Below are positions 1 to 7,887 of a stretch of DNA of 24,889 bases, in pieces. Source of the stretch: Bacteroidota bacterium (GTDB lineage: Bacteria > Bacteroidota > Bacteroidia > Bacteroidales > UBA12481); contig JAUVKA010000004.1 in assembly GCA_030592205.1 (NCBI GenBank), forward strand, positions 1-24,889, read 5' to 3'. The notes under the pieces are model-generated. The model did not search any database. It was not told the origin of the DNA and was given only the letters and a program-made list of their open reading frames with translations. Every line of letters starts with the position of its first letter. The first letter of the stretch is position 1. A program made the translations under genes and the position numbers.

Positions 1-912
1 GGATCCAAGCCAATTGTTTACTGTCTGCTGAATCCTGATGATTCAATTCATTACCTAAGAATCAGCAAATCATTTATGACCACCGGCAGCCCCAATGAGT
101 TTGAGGTCGCTCCAGACAGCCTCCTCCTTCACGATGATTTTTACGCCTACCTGGAGGAGGAAAAGCCAGGCAGAACAGGAGATATTACTTACTTCGATCT
201 GGCCAATTTTAATACACGTGATAGTGGCTATTTTCCCAGGGAAGGACTCGTAACATTGTCATTAAAGCTAAAAATTGAGCCTGGCGAGACCTATAGCCTG
301 TATATTAATCTTCCAAATATCCCCAAATTATTAAGCGGAAGCACGACAATAATTTCTTCAGTGAAAATACTTGACCCAAGCCCTTTGCCTGGCCGGGAAA
401 CAACTATCCTGCCAGAACAAGGATATCATCTGCGATGGTCATCCAGCGCTAAATATGCTGTATATCAAGTCTTAATGGAGCTCAACTACTTAGAAGGGGA
501 TTCGATTTTTCATGTCACAAAAACAATGGAATTACCAAGACCATTGATTTTTGTCAATGAAGAAACTCAGATGGTTACAAGCTATATTAATGGGGCTTCC
601 TTTTATAAGCAGATTATAGAAAGTTTATCACCACCTCCCGCAGGAGTCAAACGAAAGATGATAGGATATGATGTTGAGCTGTTTGCAGGTGGTGAAGAGC
701 TTGCTCTGATGACCCGGTTTGATGATAACTTCTATCAATCCTTCTTTGGCCTTAATGATTTTACTAATATTGATGGTGCAATAGGGGTTTTCAGTTCAAT
801 TTCATCCACTGCATCATATAATAACCGTTTCTCAGATTTTACTATTGATTACCTTGCCACAAGTGATTCAACAAAGACCCTGGGCTTTTTGAAACATGAT
901 CAAGATCTCTAA
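1..912 (+). CDS. DUF4249-like protein, 5' end cut by window
   Basis: The reading frame is open from base 1, so the gene starts before the window; the ATG at 76 is internal. The visible 303 residues begin with a segment (KPIVYCLLNPDDSIHYLRIS) that resembles the start of the mature domain of DUF4249 proteins, which are Bacteroidota cell-envelope lipoproteins of unknown function often encoded next to a TonB-dependent receptor. The rest is beta-rich with few charged runs, in keeping with a secreted beta-sandwich protein, and there is no membrane segment. The signal peptide and lipobox would lie upstream and cannot be seen. The gene ends 3 bases before the next lipoprotein gene on the same strand, so the two are almost certainly co-transcribed. 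The family assignment is by eye from the N-terminal pattern and is tentative; that it is a real gene is well supported. Confidence 0.6.
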   Translation, partial: GSKPIVYCLLNPDDSIHYLRISKSFMTTGSPNEFEVAPDSLLLHDDFYAYLEEEKPGRTGDITYFDLANFNTRDSGYFPREGLVTLSLKLKIEPGETYSLYINLPNIPKLLSGSTTIISSVKILDPSPLPGRETTILPEQGYHLRWSSSAKYAVYQVLMELNYLEGDSIFHVTKTMELPRPLIFVNEETQMVTSYINGASFYKQIIESLSPPPAGVKRKMIGYDVELFAGGEELALMTRFDDNFYQSFFGLNDFTNIDGAIGVFSSISSTASYNNRFSDFTIDYLATSDSTKTLGFLKHDQDL

Positions 913-915
913 AAT

Positions 916-1356
916 ATGAAAAAAATTGCTGCCATAATTCTAATCTTGATTTCTTCCCTGATCTCCTGTGATGACACGGATAACATCGACAACAGCAGCA
1001 CCAATCCGGAGATGCCTCCTCATCATGGTATCCTGGAATTCCATTTCGTTATGCCTGAGTATAAGATTCCAGAGAATAAGCTTCACCGAATTTCTTTGAA
1101 CTTATCATATGACGCTGAAACTCTTTACCGAAGTGAATATTTTCATAAAGAGAATGTTTCTGATTACCTGGAACAATATAAGATTCTTCTTCCCGTGGGA
1201 TCATACTATTTCAATGCTGTAATTACCTGTTCCTGCGGAGGTGATACCTGTTTGAATGGAGGATTCCCTGGCGGGCAATTCGGAATGAAACATGACTTCG
1301 ACAAATTTACAATTCATGACCAGGGAACGACCGTAGTTAAAACGGCATTTCAGTAA
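916..1356 (+). CDS. small lipoprotein of unknown function
   Basis: A 146-residue protein with a lipoprotein signal peptide: MKK, a hydrophobic stretch and the lipobox L-I-S-C with the lipidated cysteine at residue 18. The residues after it (DDTDN) are acidic, as in the export signal that sends Bacteroidota lipoproteins to the cell surface, so surface exposure is likely (inference). The mature part is a short beta-rich domain of about 100 residues. Near its C-terminus is a cysteine cluster (C-S-C-G-G-D-T-C, around residues 109-116) that could hold disulfides or a metal. The start follows the previous stop by 3 bases, so it is translated with the DUF4249-like gene and is probably its partner in the envelope. 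I do not recognise a family. Confidence 0.75.
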   Translation: MKKIAAIILILISSLISCDDTDNIDNSSTNPEMPPHHGILEFHFVMPEYKIPENKLHRISLNLSYDAETLYRSEYFHKENVSDYLEQYKILLPVGSYYFNAVITCSCGGDTCLNGGFPGGQFGMKHDFDKFTIHDQGTTVVKTAFQ

Positions 1357-1357
1357 A

Positions 1358-1371
1358 ACGAATGCATTCGT
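1358..1371. other. 14-bp perfect palindrome between convergent genes
   Basis: ACGAATGCATTCGT reads the same on both strands and starts two bases after the stop codon of the lipoprotein gene. It lies in the 130-bp gap between two genes that converge. It could be the stem of a transcription terminator, but there is no loop and no T-run directly after it, so this role is weakly supported. The rest of the gap holds two copies of TTCACGTAT (1382 and 1426) and a 5-bp hairpin at 1469-1480. Confidence 0.35.
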
Positions 1372-1486
1372 CCCAATAGTTATTCACGTATCAACCTAAG
1401 AATAGGGCAGGCTCTCCTTAGCTGTTGTTCACGTATACGCGAAAACTCTTCAGATGGATACCTTAAAACCACTTGAGTGGATACTC

Positions 1487-2356
1487 CTAATCACTTCTCC
1501 CCCTTGCCAATGCCGAAGCATAAAGCTGCTGTAGGAAGGAATAAATAACCAACTCCTGCAATCTTTGCTTGGAACGAAATCCCCGGTTAAGACTCATATG
1601 AATCATATCAGACATTCTGGTCTGCTTAAGATTGTTATCCCAGGATTTTACAGATTCCTCAAATGATGGTATTTTCCTGATTGAATCCGAACGCAGTTTG
1701 ATGGCTTTTGTTAAACCAGGAAGCATCAACTCTTCCGGCTGCTTCAGGATGCTTTCCAGATGGGTGCGGTTCCTACGAAACTTTTCATCAATCTGAAGTC
1801 GAAGTTTTTTCCCTCCCCTAATCTCCGCAGAAAGAGTATCTACCATCTTCGTCACCAATTCAATACGAGATTCCAGCGAATAAGAAAAATCAGAAAAAAG
1901 ATTGTGAGCACTGAGCAGAGCTATCTTCCATCGCAAATTTTCCCCATCACTATCAGCCCATAATTCTGGTAGAACACTTATCCAAAATCTCGTATCAAGA
2001 TCAAAAATCAATTCGGCATTTTCGATCCAGTCCTCACCGTATCTTTCCAGCTCTCGCTCATAGCTTCCAATCTCAGACTTCCAAATCAACTTTTCCTTAT
2101 ACATGTCTGAGGAAAACGCCTGGCACATTTGAACAATAGACCCAAAATGCTCTGGTTTTACAATTTCAAACCGGATACGGAGATGAAAAGCCGGATCAAG
2201 GTATCGCAGAAAGAAACATTTCTTAATCATTCCTTGCTGTTCCAATTCAGCTAACAATGGTGGAAAAGTATTTGCCAGCCAGTCTTCAGCTGTTTCAGGG
2301 CCCAAATACAGACGTAGGTATAACCACTCCTCACCGGGGAAAAAAACTCTTTTCAT
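1487..2356 (-). CDS. split LanB, SpaB C-terminal-type (thiopeptide-type bacteriocin biosynthesis) protein
   Basis: A 289-residue protein of the Lant_dehydr_C/SpaB_C family, which in full-length class I lanthipeptide dehydratases is the C-terminal domain that eliminates glutamate from glutamylated Ser/Thr to give dehydroamino acids. Signs are an N-terminal W-x-Y-x-R-L-Y strand, the segment F-L-R-Y-x-D-P-x-x-H-L-R-I-R-F (residues 49-63) with the His and Arg typical of the elimination domain, S-Y-E-R-E-L-E-R-Y-G (about 98-107), and a C-terminal H-M-S-x-N-R with a helix containing RLQELVIYSFL. Its ATG overlaps the TGA of the upstream dehydratase gene as ATGA, so the two are translationally coupled. 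Length fits stand-alone members of the family. Substrate peptide unknown; the protein could also take part in tRNA-dependent peptide addition rather than dehydration. Confidence 0.88.
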   Translation of the reverse strand: MKRVFFPGEEWLYLRLYLGPETAEDWLANTFPPLLAELEQQGMIKKCFFLRYLDPAFHLRIRFEIVKPEHFGSIVQMCQAFSSDMYKEKLIWKSEIGSYERELERYGEDWIENAELIFDLDTRFWISVLPELWADSDGENLRWKIALLSAHNLFSDFSYSLESRIELVTKMVDTLSAEIRGGKKLRLQIDEKFRRNRTHLESILKQPEELMLPGLTKAIKLRSDSIRKIPSFEESVKSWDNNLKQTRMSDMIHMSLNRGFRSKQRLQELVIYSFLQQLYASALARGRSD

Positions 2357-4554
2357 CCTGAAGATTTATGAAATGATAATAACACCTGGTTGGCATGTTC
2401 GCCTCCCGGGCTTCGAACTGGAGATCCATGCTCATATAGGAAATCCCTAAATAAAACATGCTTTCTTGTCCGTATAGATTCCCATGCAGATAATACAATA
2501 TTACTATTGGCCCAGTGAATGAACATCTCCTGGTCACCATCAGTCCAAATAACACGTTCAGGCAACTTGTTTTTACCGGCCCATTCACAAATTCGCTCGT
2601 ACAAACTCAATCCATTAAGATTCGTTTTTTTCAGATCCTCCTCCACCTTAACTCTCCATCTGGGCAATGTAAGAACTAACTGCCCGTACCGTATCCCCGG
2701 TAGAAAATCATACATCTCTGATAAATACCCCCAGCCAGGGAAAAACCCGCCCATAGAATCCTGATGCACGCATTCTGCCAGAAACTGGTAGAGGGGGAGC
2801 TGCCGAAACTGATAATTATGCGCATTGGTCAGTCGCGGAAGAATAGTTTTGTCCTGATTTTTATGCCTTAATACAATTTTATCGTCTACTACCGAAACCA
2901 TAATCTCATTCGGATGTATTACCCCAGCTTCATCACCAGAACTGGCAAGATATGGTATCTCCCAATCGTAATATGAAGGCCTCTGCAGGATATTGCCTGT
3001 TCTGTCTTCAGGTAAATGAACAATTTCTGCAAGCAGATGGTCAGGATATTTTGCAATATCATCCTTGATCATTTCTTCTACAAGTTCATTCAGCTTACCT
3101 TCAGGCTCCATAAATCCAAACCGTCCGAGTAAATGCGCCGGGTTTCCAGCAGATGCAAGATCAAAAACAATAGTAGTTTTTAGCGGATCTCCTGCCAGGC
3201 GACACATCGCATAAACCTGATTCGGCCAATGGCCTTTTTGAATTCCCAACTCTCTTATATCACTCTTATTAAGATCAATATAAAGAGATCCCGCATTTCT
3301 GGACTCATTTATTTTAGCCAACAAAACGGGGTGTGGCGGTCTGGAACCATCAGGTTCAATTCCCACCGGAAAGTCCAACTGATCCAGGAGGGGGCTCGGA
3401 TCAGCCATCTGTTGGCCAATTGGTCCGCTTAATCCGATTCCATATTCAGCATCCATTACCAATGGTAAAGCAATCTTCTGTGAACCAAATCTATCTTCGA
3501 ATTGTTTTTTAAATTCTTCCAGAATTTTTCTTGGTCTTTGTCGGGATAAGGCCTTCAAAATCCTTATTCCCATTAAAACCCTATTCGACAGATCCTGGCT
3601 GAGTTCAGCATTCTCAAAGCTCGTTTGCAAATCGCCTTGAATCAGATGAGCCGGATTGAACTTAACATCGCTCTGCTTTGCCAAATCAATAATTTCATCC
3701 ACTTGGTTTTTCAGTCTCCCCGGCTTGCTATGGCTTGATATTTTATCCACCAGGAGTCTGTAATTCTGAAAACTCAAATGTTCTCCTGATAAATGAAATA
3801 CTTTTCCCAGCAGTTTAGTGGAAAACTCCTGCCCCGTTAAATTCGGATACCATTCAGGTACTAATATCTGCGAATCCACTAATTCATTCAAAAAAGCTGT
3901 GGCATCACTTTCCTTGTATCCCTTTCCAACAACCTGTTCTATGAGATATATCCAACTTCTGATTGAATCGGTGTTCATAATGATCTCATCGAGAATCGGA
4001 TTGCGGTCGACTGCAACTATTCGATATCTTTTCCTTGCATCTCCCAGGTAGAAAACCTCAATATATCTCCATTTTGCCCCAATTTTATAAAGACTAGTAT
4101 TGGATTGATATGATAATCCCGGACGAAAATCAAGATCAGCTGTCCATTTCATAACCCGGGCACCCAAGAATTCCATATCCAAACGACAATTTATTTGATG
4201 CTCCTGGAATTCTTTTATTTTGATTTCTGTTTGTGGCCCTATAAGCCCTATACCAACACCTGCAAACAAACCGAAAGGGGTGCTTCGATAACACATACGG
4301 ATATAGTAACGAAGGAAGGAATTTGAAATACCAAGGGAAAGATTGCCCTGACTGATCTCTGAATTCAATTGAGTAAATAGTGCAGGTGAGGCCAGTTGGA
4401 TTGCATCCTTAATCAAGTGATTTTGCCATTGTTGCCTGACGAATTCTAGAAGTTTATCCGGATAGTCTGGTATTTCCTTCATCTTATCCAAAGGAAAAAC
4501 GGGTGTTCGAATGACAAATCCGGAGTAACAATCATAGGAATTGGCCTGACCCAT
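2353..4554 (-). CDS. split LanB, lantibiotic dehydratase N-terminal domain
   Basis: A 733-residue cytoplasmic protein of the lantibiotic dehydratase N-terminal family (Lant_dehydr_N). In family members this part uses glutamyl-tRNA to glutamylate Ser/Thr of a precursor peptide. Visible hallmarks: the early R-T-P-x-F-P segment (residues 16-21), the signature R-Y-Y-I-R-x-C-Y-R-S-T-P-F-G-L-F-A-G-V (82-100) and R-F-G-S-Q-K-I-A-L-P-L-V with D-A-E-Y-G-I-G-L soon after, all in the usual order. It lacks the C-terminal SpaB_C domain, which is supplied by the overlapping downstream gene, as in the split LanB arrangement of Bacteroidota such as the pinensin producers. It begins 93 bases after mqnD on the same strand, and may be read from the mqn promoter or one of its own. 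No LanC cyclase, protease, ABC exporter or leader-like small gene is seen within the window, so the substrate is unknown. Confidence 0.88.
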   Translation of the reverse strand: MGQANSYDCYSGFVIRTPVFPLDKMKEIPDYPDKLLEFVRQQWQNHLIKDAIQLASPALFTQLNSEISQGNLSLGISNSFLRYYIRMCYRSTPFGLFAGVGIGLIGPQTEIKIKEFQEHQINCRLDMEFLGARVMKWTADLDFRPGLSYQSNTSLYKIGAKWRYIEVFYLGDARKRYRIVAVDRNPILDEIIMNTDSIRSWIYLIEQVVGKGYKESDATAFLNELVDSQILVPEWYPNLTGQEFSTKLLGKVFHLSGEHLSFQNYRLLVDKISSHSKPGRLKNQVDEIIDLAKQSDVKFNPAHLIQGDLQTSFENAELSQDLSNRVLMGIRILKALSRQRPRKILEEFKKQFEDRFGSQKIALPLVMDAEYGIGLSGPIGQQMADPSPLLDQLDFPVGIEPDGSRPPHPVLLAKINESRNAGSLYIDLNKSDIRELGIQKGHWPNQVYAMCRLAGDPLKTTIVFDLASAGNPAHLLGRFGFMEPEGKLNELVEEMIKDDIAKYPDHLLAEIVHLPEDRTGNILQRPSYYDWEIPYLASSGDEAGVIHPNEIMVSVVDDKIVLRHKNQDKTILPRLTNAHNYQFRQLPLYQFLAECVHQDSMGGFFPGWGYLSEMYDFLPGIRYGQLVLTLPRWRVKVEEDLKKTNLNGLSLYERICEWAGKNKLPERVIWTDGDQEMFIHWANSNIVLSAWESIRTRKHVLFRDFLYEHGSPVRSPGGEHANQVLLSFHKSSG

Positions 4555-4647
4555 AAAAAAGAAGATTTATTAAATAGAAAAGGAATGATAAAATATCACC
4601 CTTGTCCGGTAAAAGTAATTATTATCCCGTATCTACCCGGCGAAAAA

Positions 4648-5487
4648 TTACCCTTCGGCCTCAACAAAAACATCTGCTGGGGGGACAGGGAAAAGCCCGA
4701 GGCTGCTACCCAGGTCTAAAAGCTTTGTAACAGCTGCTCTCCCCTCTTTTCCAAGGCTTATAGAGTATTCATTAACAAATGTATCCACATGTTGAATAAG
4801 AATATCTTCCCTCATCTCCTGCGCATACTTCTTCATGTATTCAATAGCCGAACCAGGATTATCCCGTGCAAATTCCAGACTTTTTCTGATTAGATTCTGG
4901 ATTAATACCTGATTATCCAAGGCTATTCCTCGGTCTACCACGATCCCTCCAAGGGGAATCGGCATCTCTGTGGTTTTCTCCCAAAATTCCCCCAGATCAA
5001 TAATTAACTGAAGGCCCCTTTCAGAATAGGTAAATCGATTTTCATGGATCAATACACCCACATCCGCCTCATCGGAAAGCACCACTTCTTCAATATCAGA
5101 AAAAAGATAAGACCGTTTTTGCTTTGCATCGGGAAAAGCTATCCCTGTTAAGAAATTGGCCGTGGTTAATTCACCGGGAATTGCAATTCGCACATTAGAA
5201 ACCTCATCAGGATAAATCTTTCTTTTGCTCACAACAAGAGGTCCGTTTCCCCAACCCAATGCACTGCCGGCATCTAATATCTTATAAGTGGCCGACACAT
5301 GACCATAAGCATGGTAAGATAACTTGGTGACATCAAGACCTCCTTCTAAAGCCATGGAATTAAGTTCTTCAACATCAGCCAGAATTGGAATAAACTCTAT
5401 CCCGCCGGTATCAATCTTGCCATTAACAAGAGCATCAAATATGAATGTATCATTTGGGCAGGTACTAAAACCGATGGTGAGCTTCAT
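4648..5487 (-). CDS. mqnD: 1,4-dihydroxy-6-naphthoate synthase
   Basis: A 279-residue periplasmic-binding-protein-fold enzyme that converts cyclic dehypoxanthine futalosine to 1,4-dihydroxy-6-naphthoate, in the futalosine route to menaquinone. The N-terminus carries the family hallmark S-T-C-P-N-D-T-F-I-F (residues 8-17), then A-D-V-E-E-L-N (about 37-43) and K-L-S-Y-H-A-Y; no signal peptide is present, so it is cytoplasmic. Length is typical. It follows mqnB by 15 bases on the same strand, which pairs two steps of the same pathway. mqnA, mqnC and mqnE are not in the window and must lie elsewhere. The product supplies menaquinone to the respiratory chain, including the NrfHA complex encoded further along. 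Confidence 0.95.
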   Translation of the reverse strand: MKLTIGFSTCPNDTFIFDALVNGKIDTGGIEFIPILADVEELNSMALEGGLDVTKLSYHAYGHVSATYKILDAGSALGWGNGPLVVSKRKIYPDEVSNVRIAIPGELTTANFLTGIAFPDAKQKRSYLFSDIEEVVLSDEADVGVLIHENRFTYSERGLQLIIDLGEFWEKTTEMPIPLGGIVVDRGIALDNQVLIQNLIRKSLEFARDNPGSAIEYMKKYAQEMREDILIQHVDTFVNEYSISLGKEGRAAVTKLLDLGSSLGLFPVPPADVFVEAEG

Positions 5488-5502
5488 GAAAATCTGTTAA
5501 AA

Positions 5503-6174
5503 TCAATTAGTATTACTCCTGATAACAAAATCAAACAACCAGTTGTTCAGATTTTGAATAGCCAGATCCAATTCCCAGGCTTCCCTATCTCTTGGCTCAA
5601 CAAGATTTGAAATTGACCTGACCTGGATAATTGGTATACTGTTCTGGAGGCATACAAAAAAAGCTGCAGCACCCTCCATGCTCTCAATATCAGGGAAATA
5701 TTTTGATTTCCTTTGGTCAATCAATTCCTTGCTTCCGCTTGCAGTATTCACGGTTATTCCTTTAACCATTGGGAGGCCGGTTGCCTTTTGAAGAGGGTTC
5801 ACAAGAACTCCCTTGCTAAACGGCTCCAGGTCAGGATCTGACAAACCTGCATCGAAAATACTTGTGAAAACGCCCCGGTCATCAATACCCAGATCAGCAA
5901 AACAATCCTCCCCCACCTCCACAAGTGTTCCCTTCTCAATATCAGGATTATAACTACCGGCAACACCAAGCTGAATAACCCGGTCATAACTATCTTTTGA
6001 CAGCAAACTTGTTAAGTGAAATATAGTTGCAGGGGATCCCACTCCAGAAATCAGCAGACTAAGGTCATCCCTTAAATATACCGGTTTGTAAAGAGGCAAT
6101 TCTACCTGGAATCCTGCTTTTTCAATAAAAGGTTGGATTTCCATTCGGGTTGAAACTAGTATTAATTGCTGCAT
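5503..6174 (-). CDS. mqnB: futalosine hydrolase
   Basis: A 223-residue member of the nucleoside phosphorylase/MTA-SAH nucleosidase superfamily. In the futalosine pathway it cleaves futalosine to dehypoxanthine futalosine and hypoxanthine. Seen in the protein: the start L-I-L-V-S-T-R-M-E, the glycine strand V-I-Q-L-G-V-A-G-S-Y (about residues 86-95), N-T-A-S-G-S, the nucleoside-binding E-S-M-E-G-A-A-A-F (about 164-172) and R-S-I-S-N-x-V-E-P-R-D near the C-terminus, where nucleosidases carry the catalytic acid (here an Asn at the usual SD position, as in MqnB proteins). It is the first gene of the mqnB-mqnD pair and is divergent from folE, with an 89-bp shared upstream region. MTA nucleosidase is the alternative, less likely given mqnD directly after it. 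Confidence 0.92.
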   Translation of the reverse strand: MQQLILVSTRMEIQPFIEKAGFQVELPLYKPVYLRDDLSLLISGVGSPATIFHLTSLLSKDSYDRVIQLGVAGSYNPDIEKGTLVEVGEDCFADLGIDDRGVFTSIFDAGLSDPDLEPFSKGVLVNPLQKATGLPMVKGITVNTASGSKELIDQRKSKYFPDIESMEGAAAFFVCLQNSIPIIQVRSISNLVEPRDREAWELDLAIQNLNNWLFDFVIRSNTN

Positions 6175-6193
6175 CCGTTTAAATTATTCTGAC

Positions 6194-6201
6194 GAAAGTT
6201 A
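6194..6201 (-). promoter_or_regulatory. possible mqnB -7 promoter element
   Basis: On the - strand these bases read TAACTTTC, one mismatch from the Bacteroidota -7 consensus TAnnTTTG. A start of transcription about 15 bases before the mqnB ATG would follow. No TTTG-type -33 element is present at the right distance, so this is a weak call. Confidence 0.25.
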
Positions 6202-6220
6202 GCTTTTTAAAACTTTTTTT

Positions 6221-6255
6221 ATCCTTATTTTGTCCTACTTTTCTAAAATAAGGAT
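6221..6255. promoter_or_regulatory. perfect 11-bp inverted repeat before folE (operator or RBS-sequestering hairpin)
   Basis: ATCCTTATTTT (6221-6231) and AAAATAAGGAT (6245-6255) are exact reverse complements, with a 13-base spacer. The right arm holds AAGGA (6250-6254), the likely Shine-Dalgarno sequence of folE, which starts at 6264. If the arms are transcribed, the stem would cover the ribosome binding site. The left arm also overlaps TTATTTTG (6225-6232), one mismatch from TAnnTTTG; if that is the promoter, only the right arm would be in the mRNA and the repeat would act as a DNA operator. The repeat also lies in the divergent mqnB upstream region. Confidence 0.6.
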
Positions 6256-6263
6256 CAGAAATA

Positions 6264-6890
6264 ATGGAATTTACACTACACGATAATAATGGTAACGGGT
6301 ATAAACAGATTGAACGTTACAACGACGAAACAACTCTGGCAATAGCAGATCATTACCAGAAAATCCTGGACTTGCTGGGAGAGAATATTGAGAGGGAGGG
6401 CTTGGAGAAAACCCCATTGCGAGTAGCCAAAGCTATGCAATTCCTAACTCAGGGCTATGAAATTGACCCCGTGGACATATTGAAGTCTGCTATATTTAAA
6501 GAGGATTACCGGCAAATGGTGCTGGTCAAGAATATTGATTTGTATTCAATGTGTGAACATCATCTTTTACCATTTTTCGGAAAGGCACATGTAGCATACA
6601 TACCTAATGGCTATGTAACCGGATTGAGCAAAATAGCAAGAGTAGTAGAGGCGTATGCACGTCGTTTACAAGTGCAGGAAAGGCTTACAACCCAGATCAG
6701 GGATGTTATCCAGGATACTCTTAAGCCCCTTGGAGTTGCTGTAGTGATTGAAGCCCAGCACATGTGTATGCAAATGCGGGGAGTTCAAAAACAGAACTCT
6801 GTCACCACTACCTCTGATTTTACCGGTGCCTTTCTGAAAACTGCTACAAGGGAGGAGTTTATCCACTTGATTAGTGCAAAATTGTATTAA
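6264..6890 (+). CDS. folE: GTP cyclohydrolase I
   Basis: A 208-residue cytoplasmic enzyme that converts GTP to 7,8-dihydroneopterin triphosphate, the first step of folate and pterin synthesis. The type I family is clear: G-L-x-x-T-P-x-R-V-A-K-A (residues 46-57), the zinc and active-site segment C97-E-H-H-L-L-P-F, the Y-I-P-x-G-x-V-x-G-L-S-K-I-A-R helix lead (113-126), and the second zinc cysteine C168 in H-M-C-M-Q-M-R-G-V. Length fits the bacterial unimodular form. The ATG at 6264 has AAGGA nine bases upstream, which sits within a strong inverted repeat. fabD follows after 37 bases on the same strand. All catalytic residues I can place are present. Confidence 0.97.
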   Translation: MEFTLHDNNGNGYKQIERYNDETTLAIADHYQKILDLLGENIEREGLEKTPLRVAKAMQFLTQGYEIDPVDILKSAIFKEDYRQMVLVKNIDLYSMCEHHLLPFFGKAHVAYIPNGYVTGLSKIARVVEAYARRLQVQERLTTQIRDVIQDTLKPLGVAVVIEAQHMCMQMRGVQKQNSVTTTSDFTGAFLKTATREEFIHLISAKLY

Positions 6891-6927
6891 TCGCCCAAAA
6901 GACTAATTAAGAATTAACAATATTTAT

Positions 6928-7821
6928 ATGAAACGTGCCTTCGTTTTTCCGGGTCAGGGTGCCCAATATCCAGGAATGGGAAAAGACCTTTTTGAGCAAT
7001 CATCTAAAGCAAAAGAGCTCTTTGTACTTGCTGATCAAATACTTGAATACTCTATTTCCGATATTATGTTTGAAGGATCCGAGGAAGATCTGAAACAAAC
7101 CAAGGTAACCCAACCCGCAATTTTCTTGCATTCAGTTATCCTGGCCAAAGTGGTTGGAGCATCCTTCAACCCCAACATGGTTGCTGGCCATAGCCTTGGA
7201 GAATTCAGTGCCCTTACTGCAGCAGGCGCCCTGAGCTTCGAAGATGGACTTAGCCTGGTATACCAGCGTGCAATGGCTATGCAGGCCGCATGTGAGATGA
7301 ATCCATCCACAATGGCCGCCATAATTGGACTGGAAAATGAGCTTGTCGAACAAATTTGCCAGAGTATTGACGAGGTAGTTGTACCAGCAAATTACAATAC
7401 CATTGGCCAGATTGTGATCTCCGGCTCTCATATCGGAATTGATCAGGCTATTGAGTTACTGAAAGAAAAAGGGGCCCGGCGTGCCCTGAAGTTACCTGTT
7501 GGCGGCGCTTTTCATTCTCCTCTTATGGAACCTGCACGGGAAAAATTAGCTACTGCTATTACTGCAGCACCTATTACCACTCCCTCTTGCCCAATCTACC
7601 AAAATGCTGATGCACTTCCACATACTGATACAGGCAAAATCCGTGAAAATATTGTGGCTCAACTAACAAGCCCTGTCAGATGGACACAGACAGTACAGAA
7701 TATGTTCAAGGACGGTGCCGGTGAATTTATAGAAGTAGGCCCCGGAAAAGTTCTTCAGGGCCTGGTAAAAAAAGTTAATCGCGAAGCGCAAGTGATGAGC
7801 CTTTCGATGAGTGACAAATGA
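6928..7821 (+). CDS. fabD: malonyl-CoA:ACP transacylase
   Basis: A 297-residue cytoplasmic enzyme that moves the malonyl group from CoA to acyl carrier protein to start each round of fatty acid elongation. It opens with F-P-G-Q-G-A-Q-Y-P-G-M-G (residues 7-18), has the nucleophile Ser89 in G-H-S-L-G-E, the malonate-binding Arg114 in Y-Q-R-A-M-A-M, and His196 in G-G-A-F-H-S-P-L-M. Length is typical. Its last codons (M-S-D-K-stop) lie inside an AAATGAC heptamer repeat, so the terminal few residues may have been set by the repeat. It lies between folE and an M1 peptidase with no other fab gene nearby. Confidence 0.97.
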   Translation: MKRAFVFPGQGAQYPGMGKDLFEQSSKAKELFVLADQILEYSISDIMFEGSEEDLKQTKVTQPAIFLHSVILAKVVGASFNPNMVAGHSLGEFSALTAAGALSFEDGLSLVYQRAMAMQAACEMNPSTMAAIIGLENELVEQICQSIDEVVVPANYNTIGQIVISGSHIGIDQAIELLKEKGARRALKLPVGGAFHSPLMEPAREKLATAITAAPITTPSCPIYQNADALPHTDTGKIRENIVAQLTSPVRWTQTVQNMFKDGAGEFIEVGPGKVLQGLVKKVNREAQVMSLSMSDK

Positions 7822-7887
7822 CGAATGACAAATGACGCCCTGAGTAACTCGGAATCTGCTTCGCCGAAATAATAAATGACGAGTGAC
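7809..7887 (+). repeat. heptamer repeat (R)(A/G)RTGAC at fabD 3' end and peptidase start
   Basis: Four seven-base units (GAGTGAC, AAATGAC, GAATGAC, AAATGAC) run from 7809 to 7836 and contain the fabD stop codon. Two more (AAATGAC, GAGTGAC) run from 7874 to 7887 and end at the ATG of the peptidase gene. The 37 bases between them include CCTGAGTAACTCGG, a near-dyad similar to the hairpin at 20372-20387. Confidence 0.75.

Noticed and set aside
4585..4719. A 44-codon + strand frame with two cysteines next to the split LanB genes, considered as a lanthipeptide precursor
   Set aside because: Most of it is antisense to the C-terminal codons of mqnD, it is on the opposite strand from the dehydratase genes, and it lacks a leader-like N-terminus and a Ser/Thr/Cys-rich core.
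5503..6174. MqnB as an MTA/SAH nucleosidase
   Set aside because: Directly followed by mqnD, and the sequence pattern fits futalosine hydrolase better.
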